In this document: piece after piece, positions 19,650-29,087 of the stretch
Layout: each line of letters starts with the position of its first letter
Numbering within the stretch: position 1 is the stretch's first letter
NCBI RefSeq assembly: GCF_003965815.1
Contig: NZ_RXOE01000002.1
Coordinates: 1,302,001 to 1,366,000 of the forward strand
Length of the DNA stretch: 64,000 nucleotides
Source: Variovorax gossypii
Lineage (GTDB): Bacteria; Pseudomonadota; Gammaproteobacteria; Burkholderiales; Burkholderiaceae_C
Direction of reading: 5' to 3'
The notes under the pieces: model-generated
The model's database searches: none
What the model was told of the DNA's origin: nothing
Seen by the model: the letters and a program-made list of their open reading frames with translations, nothing else
Made by a program: the position numbers and the translations under genes

Positions 19650-21065
19650 ATGTCGATGCTCGATGGCGCGATCGTCCTGGTCGCGGTCGGCCTTGCGCTG
19701 ATCGCGGCGGCGACGAGGCGGGTGAATGGGCGCGTGGTCATCGCCGTGTCGGCTGCGTTGCTGGTGGCTTGCGTCTTCCAGCTCCGGCGCGAGGGCCTCT
19801 ATTGGCAATACCTGCCTGTCCATGCGCTGCTTGCGGCACTGCTGGTGCTGGGCTGGAGGCGAAGCCGGCCATCGCCGCGACGCGCGCTGGCATGGCTGGG
19901 TCGTGGCGGCGTGGTGGGGCTGGCCATGGTCACGCTGCTTGCGTGGAGCTTCGTGCCGGTGCCGGAGCTGCCCGCGCCGCGCGGGCCTTATGCGGTCGGC
20001 ACCCAGGTGTTCCGATGGGTGGACGGCGAGCGGGCGGAAGATGCGACCGCCGATCCGGATGACCGGCGCAACGTCGTGGTCCAGGCCTGGTATCCGGCGG
20101 CGTCAGGGCAGGGCGTTGCGCCGCGCTACATCGACGGCCTCGGCAGGCTGCCGTCCTTCGTGTCGCTGATACCCGGACTGGTGATGCAGCGCTACGACCG
20201 GATCGACACGCATGCACGCGTGGACGCGCCGGTGGCCACGCAACGGACGCGCTGGCCGGTGGTGCTGTTCTCGCCGGGGTATGGCGCGTCGCGCGCGTTC
20301 TATTCCGGACTTCTTGCCGACCTGGCGAGCCGTGGCTTCGTGGTGCTCGCGCTGGACCATGCCTACGAAGCGCCGGTGGTCGAACTGGCCGACGGCAGGC
20401 TCGCGACGCCGGTCGAGCGCTTCCTGCCCGACGACCCGGATCGCCTGCACTACATGAGCGAACGGCAGTCGGTGCGGGCGGCCGACCTGCGCTTCGTCGC
20501 CGGACAGATCGGCCGGCCTGGCGCCTTCGGCCCGCTGCTGTCGGGGCGGCTCGATCCGCAGCGCATCGCCGCGATCGGCCATTCCTTCGGCGGTGCGAGC
20601 GCGGTCGAGGCGGCCATGGGCGATGCGCGCATCCGTGCGGTCGCGAACATCGACGGCACTCTGTACGGTCGCGCTGCCATCGACCCGATGCCGGTGCCGA
20701 TTCTTCTGCTGGAAAGCGATCATCGCGAGACGCGGCATTCGCGGCACTACCTGCAAGGCAATCTCTCGCTCGTGCAGCATGCGCGCGCGGGTGGGTATCG
20801 CTACCAGATCGCCGAGGCGAATCACTACGGCTTCACGGACGTGCCGCTATACCTGTCGGCGCCGGCGCGCTTCGCCGCCGCGGTGCTGATCGGCGGGTCG
20901 CGCGGCCCCGCGCTTACGCAGGCGGCCGGCAACGACCTGCTGGCTGCGTTCCTCGCGGGGCCGTTGCTGGATGCGCCGGCCGATGTCGCTGCTGCGGCGG
21001 CGCGGCATTCCGGGCTGGGCGGCGGAGCACTATCGTCGCGATCGGGCGAAGGGACTCGACCGTAG
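19650..21065 (+). CDS. Membrane-anchored alpha/beta hydrolase (PAF-acetylhydrolase-like)
   Basis: A protein of 471 residues. The first 105 residues contain four hydrophobic segments (about 6-21, 28-45, 55-70, 86-106) that would anchor it in the inner membrane. The remainder is an alpha/beta hydrolase resembling the platelet-activating-factor acetylhydrolase/dienelactone hydrolase group, with GHSFGGAS as nucleophile elbow (Ser near 312) and NHYGF as the probable catalytic His. It starts 22 bases after the third oxygenase and is probably in the same transcript. It could hydrolyse or mature the NRPS product, or be a lipid hydrolase with no link to it. ATG 19650 was chosen; a second ATG lies at 19656. 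Confidence 0.75.
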   Translation: MSMLDGAIVLVAVGLALIAAATRRVNGRVVIAVSAALLVACVFQLRREGLYWQYLPVHALLAALLVLGWRRSRPSPRRALAWLGRGGVVGLAMVTLLAWSFVPVPELPAPRGPYAVGTQVFRWVDGERAEDATADPDDRRNVVVQAWYPAASGQGVAPRYIDGLGRLPSFVSLIPGLVMQRYDRIDTHARVDAPVATQRTRWPVVLFSPGYGASRAFYSGLLADLASRGFVVLALDHAYEAPVVELADGRLATPVERFLPDDPDRLHYMSERQSVRAADLRFVAGQIGRPGAFGPLLSGRLDPQRIAAIGHSFGGASAVEAAMGDARIRAVANIDGTLYGRAAIDPMPVPILLLESDHRETRHSRHYLQGNLSLVQHARAGGYRYQIAEANHYGFTDVPLYLSAPARFAAAVLIGGSRGPALTQAAGNDLLAAFLAGPLLDAPADVAAAAARHSGLGGGALSSRSGEGTRP

Positions 21066-21307
21066 TCGAACTGATGCCTTTTTCATTGGGCCCCGGCAGC
21101 CTCGGGAGTCCTTAGGTTCTCATTCCCGTTCGATGCGATCCGAGCCTGCGAATCTGTAATGGGACGAAATGGATCGACGCATGAAGAGGGGCCACAGTGC
21201 CCTGGCCTTCGATTTCCGTCAGGGCGTGAAGGCAGGTGAGTAGTGGGGGAGAAGGAGAGGAGGAGAAGGCGCGCTGACATCCATTCACCCGAGCAAGGAG
21301 CACAGCC

Positions 21308-22324
21308 ATGTCTTTCAAGATTCTCTGCTGCGACGGCGGCGGCATTCGCGGTGTCATCACGGCACTGATGATCCAGGACCTGGACAAGAGTTTCGGCATC
21401 GTCGCCAACGCGAACGGTTTCGCCGGCACTTCCACCGGCGGCCTGATCTCGCTGGGCCTCGTGAACGACGTGGGCATCGACGCCATCGTCGATCTCTACG
21501 AGACCAAGGGTTCCACCATATTCAAGCCCAACGGCTGGCTGCTGGACGCACAGGCCAAGCAGCAGGACAAGGCACCCGCGCAGTCGCCCGAGGAGCTGCT
21601 GGGCAGCGGCCCGGGCATCTTCAAGTGCCAGTACGTCAACACCGGCCTGCAGTCGGTCGCCGAGACGCTGGTGGGCAACGGCGCGCTGTCCTCGGCGAGC
21701 CGCTTCGTGGCGGTCAACTCCGCGCGGCTGTGGGACGCGAGTCAGAACAGCTGGGAGCCGTGCACCATCTCCAACGGCCCGAGCAACGCCTATCGCGGCA
21801 TCAGCATGGTGGAGGCCGCGCTGGCCACCTCGGCTGCGCCGACCTACTTCCCGCCTTACCAGGTGGGCGACTTCGGCTACTTCGCCGACGGCGGCACCTT
21901 CGCCAACAACCCTTCGATGACGGCGATCGTGGAAGCCATTTACCAGGGCTACGCCAGCGCCACGTCGGACATCGTGATGCTGTCGCTGGGCACCGGCGCC
22001 AACCCGGTGGGCGTGCCGACCAGCGCCGTGCCGAATCCGCTCGACTGGGGCGTCACGCATTGGCTCTGGCCGTTCAGCAATGGCGTGGTGCCGGCCACGG
22101 CGCTGCTCAATCTCACGATGGACGCCACCGCGGAACTGGCGGCGACCCAGGCCGGCCAGCTGCTCGGCGGCAACTACATGCGCGCCAACCTGCCTCTCGC
22201 CCAGCCGTTCGGCCTGGACGACTACAAGAACGTGGGCGAGCTGGTGAGCGCGACGCTGAACTACATCGAGACCTCGACGCAGTGGGCGCAGGTGCGCAGC
22301 TGGGTGCAGGAGAACTGGACCTGA
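21308..22324 (+). CDS. Patatin-like phospholipase
   Basis: A protein of 338 residues with all patatin hallmarks: the DGGGIRG oxyanion loop at residues 10-16, the GTSTGG nucleophile elbow with Ser near 41, and DGG (followed by TFANNP) near 198 supplying the catalytic Asp. Patatins are Ser-Asp dyad lipid acyl hydrolases. No signal peptide is visible. An AAGGAG ribosome binding site lies 9 bases before the ATG. The 242 bases upstream hold no gene and no promoter I can name. It has its own start signals, so it is not clearly part of the NRPS unit, and it is convergent with the GH3 gene. Confidence 0.9.
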   Translation: MSFKILCCDGGGIRGVITALMIQDLDKSFGIVANANGFAGTSTGGLISLGLVNDVGIDAIVDLYETKGSTIFKPNGWLLDAQAKQQDKAPAQSPEELLGSGPGIFKCQYVNTGLQSVAETLVGNGALSSASRFVAVNSARLWDASQNSWEPCTISNGPSNAYRGISMVEAALATSAAPTYFPPYQVGDFGYFADGGTFANNPSMTAIVEAIYQGYASATSDIVMLSLGTGANPVGVPTSAVPNPLDWGVTHWLWPFSNGVVPATALLNLTMDATAELAATQAGQLLGGNYMRANLPLAQPFGLDDYKNVGELVSATLNYIETSTQWAQVRSWVQENWT

Positions 22325-22356
22325 CCCGGCCGTTGCCTGCCGCCCGGGCCGGGGCT

Positions 22357-24501
22357 TCAACGCAGCTCGACGGTCTGGCGCAGCAAGCCTGATTGCTCGG
22401 CGCTCGGCCCGACGAGGATCTCGACCTCGCCCGCCTCGAACAGGGGCTGCAGGTCCGGCCCGAGATAGCGCAGCTCGGACGCCGGCAGCTCCAGGCTCAC
22501 CGAGCCGGCTTCGCCGGGCTTCAGCCGCAGCTTCGCGTAGCCCTTGAGTTCCAGCAGAGGCCGGGTGACACGGCCGAGCTTGCCGCGAGCGAACAGGAAG
22601 ACAGTCTCCTCGGCCTCGCGCGCGCCGACGTTGCGCAGCCTCACGCCGATCTTCAGCGTGTCCTGCTCGCTCACGTTCCGCGGCTCGACAAGAAGCTCGT
22701 CGTAGACGAACCGGCCGTAGGTCAGGCCATGGCCGAAGGCATACAGCGGCGAGTTCTCGACGTCCTGGTACCTGCTCGTGAAGTAGTCGGCAGGGTTCAT
22801 CGGCCGGCCTGTGGGACGCTGGCCGAAGAAGATCGGCACCTGCCCCACGGCGCGCGGCCAGCTCATCGGCGTGCGGCCGCTGGGCGACACCTGGCCAGTG
22901 ACAACGTCGGCGATCGCATGGCCGGCTTCGACGCCGAGGAACCATGCTGCCAGCAGCGCATCGGCGTTTTGGGAGAGCCAGGGAACGACGAGCGGGCGAC
23001 CCGAGAACAGGATCGCGACGACGGGGATGCCGAGCGCGTGCGCGCGTGCCGTCACAGCTTCGGCCAAGGCCTGTTGCCGGCCCGGAAGCGCCGGCGTGGC
23101 TCGGCTCGCCGCCTCGCCGCTCATCGTTGCACGCTCGCCCAGGCACAGCACGACGGCCTCGGCGCCGTCGCACAGCGCGACGGCGGCTTCGATGCCGCTG
23201 TCGTCGTCGCTCTCGATGGCGACGCCCGGCGCGTGGCGTATGTCGGCCTGCGGCAGCGCGGCGCGCAGGCCGGCCAGCACCGTGACGGCTGGCTCGTGCT
23301 CGCCGGCACCCCACCACGGGCCTTTCATCTCGGTGACTGCATCGGCCAGCGGGCCGATGACGCACAGCGTCTTTGCCATCGCAGGCAAGGGCAGGGTGTC
23401 GCCCTCGTTCTTCAGCATGACGATGGCCTTGCGCGCGGCGTCGCGCGCCACCGCGTGCCGCTTCACGACGACCTCGGCTGGTTCGGGCGTCGCGCCGCGG
23501 CGGTAGGGGTCGTCGAACAGGCCGAGCTGCTCCTTGAGCCGCAGCACGCGGCGCACGCTCGCATCGATCTCCTCTATGGTCACCCGTCCCTGCTCGAGCG
23601 CGACCGGCAGACCCTTGCGGTATGCGTCGGCCATCATGTCGATGTCGACGCCGGCCTTCAGCGCCAGCACCGCGGCATCGACGAGATCGGCGGCCACGCC
23701 GTGCTTGATCAGCTCCGCGATCGCGTTGTAGTCGCTGACGATGACGCCGTCGAAGCCCATCTCGCCGCGCAGCCAGTCGCGCAGCAAGGGGATGTGCGCC
23801 GTCATCGGCACGCCGTTGAGATCGGTGAAGGCCGGCATCAGCGTCGCGACGCCGGCGCGCACGGCTGCCGCGAAGCCCGGCAGATGCACCTCGTGCAAGG
23901 TGCGCTCGGAGATGTCGACCGACGCATACTCGCGCCCCGCATTGACCCCGCCATATGCGACGAAATGCTTCGCGCAGGCGGCCAGCGATTCGGCCGACGA
24001 CAGGTCGGCACCCTGGAAGCCGCGCACCTTGGCCTGCGCGATGCGCGCGTTGAGCCAGGGATCTTCGCCGGGCCCTTCCGCGGTGCGGCCCCAGCGGGGA
24101 TCGCGCGATACGTCGAGCATCGGCGCGAAGGTCATCGCCAGGCCGTCGGCTGCGCCTTCGCGCGCGGCCTCGCGCGCCGTGCGCTCCCAGAGCTCTTCGT
24201 CGAAGGCGCCGGCCTCCGCGAGCGGGATGGGGAAGAGCGTGCGATGGCCGTGGATGATGTCCAGGCCGATCAGCAGCGGAATGCCCAGCCTCGACTTCTC
24301 GACGGCCAGTCGCTGCATCTCGTGCGTGGGCCCGGGGCCCACCATGTTCAGCAGGTTGCCGACGGTGCCGTCGATGATCGACTGCGTGGAGTCTCCCGCG
24401 AGCACCGGTCCGGTGACCGTGTAGCTGGAGGCAGTCATCGTCAGTTGGCCCAGCTTTTCGGCAAGCGTCATCCGGGCCATGAGGGTATCGATGCGACTCA
24501 T
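22357..24501 (-). CDS. Glycoside hydrolase family 3 beta-glucosidase (BglX-like)
   Basis: A protein of 714 residues from the ATG at 24501; the reading frame is open further upstream but the N-terminus typical of BglX-like enzymes (MSRIDTLMARMTLAEKLGQL) begins here. It has the GH3 barrel with KSRLGIPLLIGLDIIHG, a nucleophile Asp in VIVSDYN near residue 255, the alpha/beta sandwich domain, and a C-terminal fibronectin-III-like domain (about 600-714). GH3 enzymes release glucose from the non-reducing end of beta-glucosides. No signal peptide is evident, unlike E. coli BglX. It diverges from the GH144-type glucanase gene across a 100-base gap, which suggests it finishes the hydrolysis of the disaccharides that enzyme makes. 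Confidence 0.92.
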   Translation of the reverse strand: MSRIDTLMARMTLAEKLGQLTMTASSYTVTGPVLAGDSTQSIIDGTVGNLLNMVGPGPTHEMQRLAVEKSRLGIPLLIGLDIIHGHRTLFPIPLAEAGAFDEELWERTAREAAREGAADGLAMTFAPMLDVSRDPRWGRTAEGPGEDPWLNARIAQAKVRGFQGADLSSAESLAACAKHFVAYGGVNAGREYASVDISERTLHEVHLPGFAAAVRAGVATLMPAFTDLNGVPMTAHIPLLRDWLRGEMGFDGVIVSDYNAIAELIKHGVAADLVDAAVLALKAGVDIDMMADAYRKGLPVALEQGRVTIEEIDASVRRVLRLKEQLGLFDDPYRRGATPEPAEVVVKRHAVARDAARKAIVMLKNEGDTLPLPAMAKTLCVIGPLADAVTEMKGPWWGAGEHEPAVTVLAGLRAALPQADIRHAPGVAIESDDDSGIEAAVALCDGAEAVVLCLGERATMSGEAASRATPALPGRQQALAEAVTARAHALGIPVVAILFSGRPLVVPWLSQNADALLAAWFLGVEAGHAIADVVTGQVSPSGRTPMSWPRAVGQVPIFFGQRPTGRPMNPADYFTSRYQDVENSPLYAFGHGLTYGRFVYDELLVEPRNVSEQDTLKIGVRLRNVGAREAEETVFLFARGKLGRVTRPLLELKGYAKLRLKPGEAGSVSLELPASELRYLGPDLQPLFEAGEVEILVGPSAEQSGLLRQTVELR

Positions 24502-24601
24502 CAGGGATTTCGAATAGAACCCAGGGGACCTAATGATGGCATGCTGCGGGTGAGGACCATCGGCCGTGTGGCGTCGATGCCTCGATGAAACCGGAAGTGA
24601 C

Positions 24602-25924
24602 ATGCCGGTACAACCACGAAAGGACGCGTTCGTGCTGAAGGATGACAAGAGCCCCGGGGCACTGGCTGCCCTGCCCGACGAAGCCTTGATCGACGCCGTG
24701 CAGCGCCGGACCTTCCGCTATTTCTGGGAGGGCGCGGATGCCGCCAGCGGCCTGGCGCTCGACCGCCGCACGCTGGTCCGCGCCACGGGCGAAGACCTGG
24801 CCGACGAAAGGGTCGCGATCGGCGGCACGGGCTTCGGCATCATGGCCCTGATCGTCGCGGTGGAGCGCGGCTGGGTCTCACGGGACGCGGCGCTGGAGCG
24901 CCTCGGGCGCATGCGCGACGCCCTCTTTCGCGCCAGGCGCTACCACGGCACCTTCCCGCACTTCATGGACGGGGCGAGCGGCGAGACGATCCCGATGAGC
25001 CCCAAGGACGACGCGGGCGACCTGGTCGAGACATCGTTCCTCTGCATGGGCCTGCTCTGCGCGCGCCAGTATTTCAACGAGGACACGGCCATGGTGCGCC
25101 GGCTGCGCGCCGACTTCGACACGCTGTGGCACGAGGTCGAGTGGAACTGGTTCACCCAGGGCGGGCGCGACGTGCTGTACTGGCACTGGAGCCCGAACCA
25201 CGGCTGGGCGATGAACCACGAGGTGCACGGCTGGAACGAGTGCCTCATCACCTACTTCCTGGCGGCTGCCGCGCCGCGCCATGCGATCGACCCCCGGGTC
25301 TACCACCGCGGCTTCGCCTCGGGCCCCGACTTCCTCAACGGCCGCTCGTACCACGGCATCGAGCTGCCGCTGGGCCCGCCGAACGGCGGTCCGCTGTTCT
25401 TCGCGCACTACTCGTTCTGCGGCCTCGATCCGCGCGGCCTGAAGGATCGCTACGCGGACTACTGGGAACTCAACAGCCGGCACGTGCAGGTCAACCGCGC
25501 GCATTGCATCGCCAATCCCCGGGGCTTCGCGGGCTACGGCGAATCGTGCTGGGGCCTGACCGCGAGCGACGATCCCGACGGCTATCTCGCGCACGATCCG
25601 AACAACGACAACGGCACCATCTCGCCGACGGCCGCGCTGGCCAGCCTGCCGTACGCGCCCGCCGAGGTGATGAAGGTGCTGCGGCATTTCCTCACCGCGC
25701 ATGGCGAGCGCGTGTGGAGGGACTACGGCTTCGTCGACGCGTTCTGCGAGTCGCGCGGCTGGTTCGCGGACACCTACCTTGCCATCGACCAGGGCCCGAT
25801 CGTCGTGATGATGGAGAACCATCGCACGGGCCTTCTGTGGAAACTGTTCATGAGCGTGCCCGAAGTGCAGGCCGGGCTGCGCCGCCTGGACTTCAGCAGC
25901 CCGCACCTGGAGTCGCCTGAGTGA
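24602..25924 (+). CDS. Glucoamylase-like family protein (GH144-type, probable beta-1,2-glucanase)
   Basis: A protein of 440 residues from ATG 24602, preceded by GGAAG. It belongs to the family annotated putative glucoamylase (Pfam Glycoamylase), the core of GH144. Recognisable features are RRTFRYFWEGADA near 35, the W-rich centre (WNWFTQGGRDVLYWHWSPNHG), HEVHGWNECLITY and the C-terminal IDQGPIVVMMENHRTG. Characterised GH144 members are endo-beta-1,2-glucanases releasing sophorose. Exact specificity cannot be read here. No signal peptide is seen, which would make it cytoplasmic. The stop overlaps the GTG of the GH15 gene (GTGA), starting a four-gene coupled operon. Confidence 0.85.
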   Translation: MPVQPRKDAFVLKDDKSPGALAALPDEALIDAVQRRTFRYFWEGADAASGLALDRRTLVRATGEDLADERVAIGGTGFGIMALIVAVERGWVSRDAALERLGRMRDALFRARRYHGTFPHFMDGASGETIPMSPKDDAGDLVETSFLCMGLLCARQYFNEDTAMVRRLRADFDTLWHEVEWNWFTQGGRDVLYWHWSPNHGWAMNHEVHGWNECLITYFLAAAAPRHAIDPRVYHRGFASGPDFLNGRSYHGIELPLGPPNGGPLFFAHYSFCGLDPRGLKDRYADYWELNSRHVQVNRAHCIANPRGFAGYGESCWGLTASDDPDGYLAHDPNNDNGTISPTAALASLPYAPAEVMKVLRHFLTAHGERVWRDYGFVDAFCESRGWFADTYLAIDQGPIVVMMENHRTGLLWKLFMSVPEVQAGLRRLDFSSPHLESPE

Positions 25925-27327
25925 GCTTCGGCGCGGCGAACCGGCAAGACCCGGCCTTCGAGGCCTGGATCGAGCGGCAGCTCTCGCATTCGGCGAGCGC
26001 GATGCTGTCGAGCATCTCGCCGGTGTCGATCGTCAAGCACCGCGAAGGCTTCGGCCAGACCGTGCGGCCGGTCGCCGGTGCCATCGTCGCCTCGCCCGTC
26101 CTCGGCAACTACGACCCGGACCCGGACTACTTCTTTCACTGGTTCCGAGACTCCGCCGTCGTCATCGATGCGCTGCGCCTGCTCCATGCCGACCGGCGCA
26201 TCGGCGACGAAGCCTTGCGGCACCTGCGCGATTTCATCCGCTTCAGCCTGGCCCTGAACGGACTCGACGGCCGCGCGGTGACCGCGGTGCAGGACCGCAG
26301 GGCGCGCGTGGCCCCCGAACTGCTGCAGTACCTGCGCGAGGACGATGAACTCGCGGGCGTCCACGGCGACGCGGTCGTCGCCGAGACGCGGGTGAACCCC
26401 GACGGAACGCTCGACATCCTCCGCTGGGCGCGTCCCCAGCACGACGGACCGCCGCTGCGCGCGCTGGCGCTGCTGCGCTGGGCGGGCGGCGGGCATCTCA
26501 ATGCGGCACTGCTGGCCGAGGTCGCGCCGCTGATCCGCTTCGACCTCGACTTCACGCTGCGCCGCTGGCGCGAGCCGTCGTTCGACATCTGGGAAGAGGA
26601 AAGCGGCCATCACTACTACACGCTGCGCGTCTCGGCCGCGGCGCTGGCCGAGGGCGCCGCGTGGCTGGAGGGGCAGGGCGAGACGGCGCAGGCGCAGCTC
26701 TGCCGTGAGGAGTCGCAGGCCGTGCTGCGAGTGCTGGACGGGTACTGGGTGGATGAACGAGATGACGACGATCGCGCCCTGGCGCACGGCTACTACCGAT
26801 CACGTGTTCTCGCGGACGCACGACTCAGCCCGAAGGCGCTGGACATCGCCGTGATCCTGTCGGCGATCCACAGCCTCGGCGGCGAGTTCGCGCATGGCCC
26901 CTCCGATGCGCGCATGCAGGCCACGCTGGAGCGGCTCGACGCGCTGTTCGATGCGGCCTATGCAATCAACCACGGCCGTGCCGCAGGTTGCGGCACGGCG
27001 ATGGGGCGGTACGCCGGCGACGTGTACTGCTCGGGCGGCGCGTACTACTTCTCGACGCTCGGCGCCGCCGAGTTCTGTTTCCGCGCCGCGGCGGCGGAGG
27101 GCGACGACGCAGGCCGCTGGAGCCAGTGGATGGCGCGCGGCGACGCCTACCTCGCCACCGTGCGCGCATACACGCCGGACAGCGGCGACCTGTCGGAGCA
27201 GTTCGACCAGCACAGCGGCGCGCAGACCTCGGCGAAGCAGCTCGCCTGGAGCCACGCCGCCTTCATTTCGTGCGTCTCGGCGCGCCGCATCGCGGCCGCC
27301 GCCTCCAGGGCAACGCGGGGGCGATGA
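25921..27327 (+). CDS. Glycoside hydrolase family 15 glucoamylase
   Basis: A protein of 468 residues starting at GTG 25921. It has an (alpha/alpha)6 barrel of GH15 type. YFFHWFRDSAVV matches the conserved WxRDSA segment, and WARPQHDGPPLRA matches the family WGRPQxDGPALRA block. IWEEE near 224 supplies the general acid Glu. LSEQFDQHSG near 426 supplies the catalytic base Glu. GH15 enzymes release beta-D-glucose from alpha-linked ends. There is no signal peptide, so it would act inside the cell. Its pairing with a probable beta-1,2-glucanase is unusual and leaves the natural substrate unclear. The ATGA overlap with the next gene indicates translational coupling. Confidence 0.88.
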   Translation: MSFGAANRQDPAFEAWIERQLSHSASAMLSSISPVSIVKHREGFGQTVRPVAGAIVASPVLGNYDPDPDYFFHWFRDSAVVIDALRLLHADRRIGDEALRHLRDFIRFSLALNGLDGRAVTAVQDRRARVAPELLQYLREDDELAGVHGDAVVAETRVNPDGTLDILRWARPQHDGPPLRALALLRWAGGGHLNAALLAEVAPLIRFDLDFTLRRWREPSFDIWEEESGHHYYTLRVSAAALAEGAAWLEGQGETAQAQLCREESQAVLRVLDGYWVDERDDDDRALAHGYYRSRVLADARLSPKALDIAVILSAIHSLGGEFAHGPSDARMQATLERLDALFDAAYAINHGRAAGCGTAMGRYAGDVYCSGGAYYFSTLGAAEFCFRAAAAEGDDAGRWSQWMARGDAYLATVRAYTPDSGDLSEQFDQHSGAQTSAKQLAWSHAAFISCVSARRIAAAASRATRGR

Positions 27328-29087
27328 GCGCGAGTCCGGAAAACCATGTCGAGCCGGTCGCGAAGGCCGGCGTCTTCCGTCAGGTCGGCGAATTGCTGGG
27401 CGCGCTGCGGGTGTCCCCGGTCGCGAAGAAGCTTGTCGTGCTGATGAGTGCGATCGTCGTGGTGGTCGGGCTCACGGCGTACGGGCAGATCGAACTCAAC
27501 AGCTGGAACAAGCCGTTCTACGACGCGATCTCGAGGCGCGACCTGAGCGAATTCATCGTGCAGGTCGGCGTCTTCGCGGTGATCGCGGGCGCGCTGCTGG
27601 TGTTGAACGTCGCGCAGAGGTGGCTGGGCGAGACCCTGCAGCTGAGGCTGCGCGAGGCCGTGGTCAACGACCTCGTGGGGCTTTGGCTGCAGCCGCGCCG
27701 GGCGTTCTGGCTGCAGGCCAGCGGCCCGATGGGTGCGCATCCCGACCAGCGCATGCACGAGGACACGCTGAAGCTGTGCGACCTGTCGGTCAACCTCGGC
27801 GTGGGCCTGCTGCAGTCGGCGATGCTGTTCGGCAGCTTCGCGAGCGTGCTGTGGGTTCTCTCCAAGGACTTCAGCATCTTCTTCAATGGCCAGGACCATG
27901 TGCTGCCGGGCTTCATGCTGTGGGCGGCGATTGCGTATGCGGTCGCCGGCTCGCTGGTCACCTACTGGGTCGGCAACGGCCTGATCTCGCGCAACGCCGA
28001 GCGCTACGCCCGCGAGGGCGAGCTGCGCTTCTCGCTGACGCGCATCAACGAGCACCTCGACGGCATCTCCCTGGCCGGCGGCGAAACCGACGAGAAGCGT
28101 CGCGTCGCCGTGCATTTCGGCGACGTGCTGCGCGCCACGTCGCGGGTGGTGCTGGGGCTGACCAACCTGACCTGGGCCACCGCGGGCTTCGGCTGGGTCA
28201 CCGTCATCGCGCCGACGCTGGTGGCCGCGCCGCTGTATTTTTCGGGCAAGGTTTCGTTCGGCGGCCTGATGATGGCCGCCGCGGCCTTCACGCAGGCGCA
28301 GTCGTCGCTGCGCTGGTTCGTCGACAACTTCAGCATCATTGCCGACTGGCGCGCCACGCTGCTGCGCGTGACCGACCTGCGCCGGATGCTGGCGTCCGAC
28401 GACCTGGAGGCGCAGGCCGGCGGCAGCCGCGTCGCCTACGAGGAGGGCGAAGCCGGGACGCTCGCGATGAAAGCGCTCGAGGTCCGTTCCTGGAGCGGCC
28501 ACGACCGGCTGGACGTTCCGGCGCTCGTCGTGCAGCGCGGCCAGTGCGCCCTGATCCTGGGCACGCCGGGCACCGAGAAGACCCTGCTGTTCCGGGCGAT
28601 CGCGGGCCTGTGGCCTTGGGGCTCGGGCACGGTGCGCCGGCCCGACGGCGAGACGATCCACTACATGCCGCGCGGCACGCCCTACATTCCGCGCGGCACG
28701 CTGGCCGAAGTGCTGTCGTATGCGATGGAGCCGACGACCTACCCGAGAGAAGCGATGGTGGCCGCCCTGGAGAGCGTGGGCCTGCAGCGCCTGGAGCCGT
28801 TGCTGGACAGGACGGCCCGCTGGGAAAGCGAGCTCAGCATGGACGAGCAGCTGCGGCTGGGCTTCGCCCGCGTGGTGCTGCAGGCACCGCCCTGGCTGGT
28901 GATGGACGAGGCCTTCGGCGCGTTCGACGACGATACGCTCGAACTCATCGTCAGCGCACTTGGCAAGCTCACGCGCACGGGCATCATTCACATCGGCTCG
29001 GCCGGCGGGGCGCACGACCGGCTGTTCACGCAGGTGGTTCATCTGGTCAAGGCGCCGCACGCAGTTCCCGAGGAGCAGCGACCATGA
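27324..29087 (+). CDS. SbmA/YddA-like ABC transporter with degenerate ATPase domain
   Basis: A protein of 587 residues: a membrane domain of the SbmA/BacA type (about 35-340, roughly six helices; signatures ELNSWNKPFYDAI and RWFVDNFSIIADWRA) fused to an ABC ATPase domain (about 375-587). The ATPase motifs are eroded. Walker A reads GTPGTEKT (Glu where Gly is expected before Lys). The Q-loop PQRPY is MPRGTPY. The signature reads LSMDEQLR instead of LSxGEQQR. Walker B (LVMDEA) keeps its Asp and Glu. SbmA itself works on the proton gradient, so this may be a transporter that no longer needs ATP, or one with altered nucleotide use. It sits between glycosidases without signal peptides, so import of oligosaccharides or a modified substrate is plausible. 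ATGA overlaps on both sides. Confidence 0.85.
   Translation: MSASPENHVEPVAKAGVFRQVGELLGALRVSPVAKKLVVLMSAIVVVVGLTAYGQIELNSWNKPFYDAISRRDLSEFIVQVGVFAVIAGALLVLNVAQRWLGETLQLRLREAVVNDLVGLWLQPRRAFWLQASGPMGAHPDQRMHEDTLKLCDLSVNLGVGLLQSAMLFGSFASVLWVLSKDFSIFFNGQDHVLPGFMLWAAIAYAVAGSLVTYWVGNGLISRNAERYAREGELRFSLTRINEHLDGISLAGGETDEKRRVAVHFGDVLRATSRVVLGLTNLTWATAGFGWVTVIAPTLVAAPLYFSGKVSFGGLMMAAAAFTQAQSSLRWFVDNFSIIADWRATLLRVTDLRRMLASDDLEAQAGGSRVAYEEGEAGTLAMKALEVRSWSGHDRLDVPALVVQRGQCALILGTPGTEKTLLFRAIAGLWPWGSGTVRRPDGETIHYMPRGTPYIPRGTLAEVLSYAMEPTTYPREAMVAALESVGLQRLEPLLDRTARWESELSMDEQLRLGFARVVLQAPPWLVMDEAFGAFDDDTLELIVSALGKLTRTGIIHIGSAGGAHDRLFTQVVHLVKAPHAVPEEQRP

Noticed and set aside
22393..24588. Open frame of 731 codons on the plus strand opposite the GH3 gene
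   Set aside because: The minus-strand GH3 protein is full length with all motifs, so the plus-strand frame is a codon-bias artefact.
24502..24601. Divergent promoter pair between the GH3 and GH144 genes
   Set aside because: A promoter must be here, but no -35/-10 pair with acceptable spacing could be chosen on either strand.
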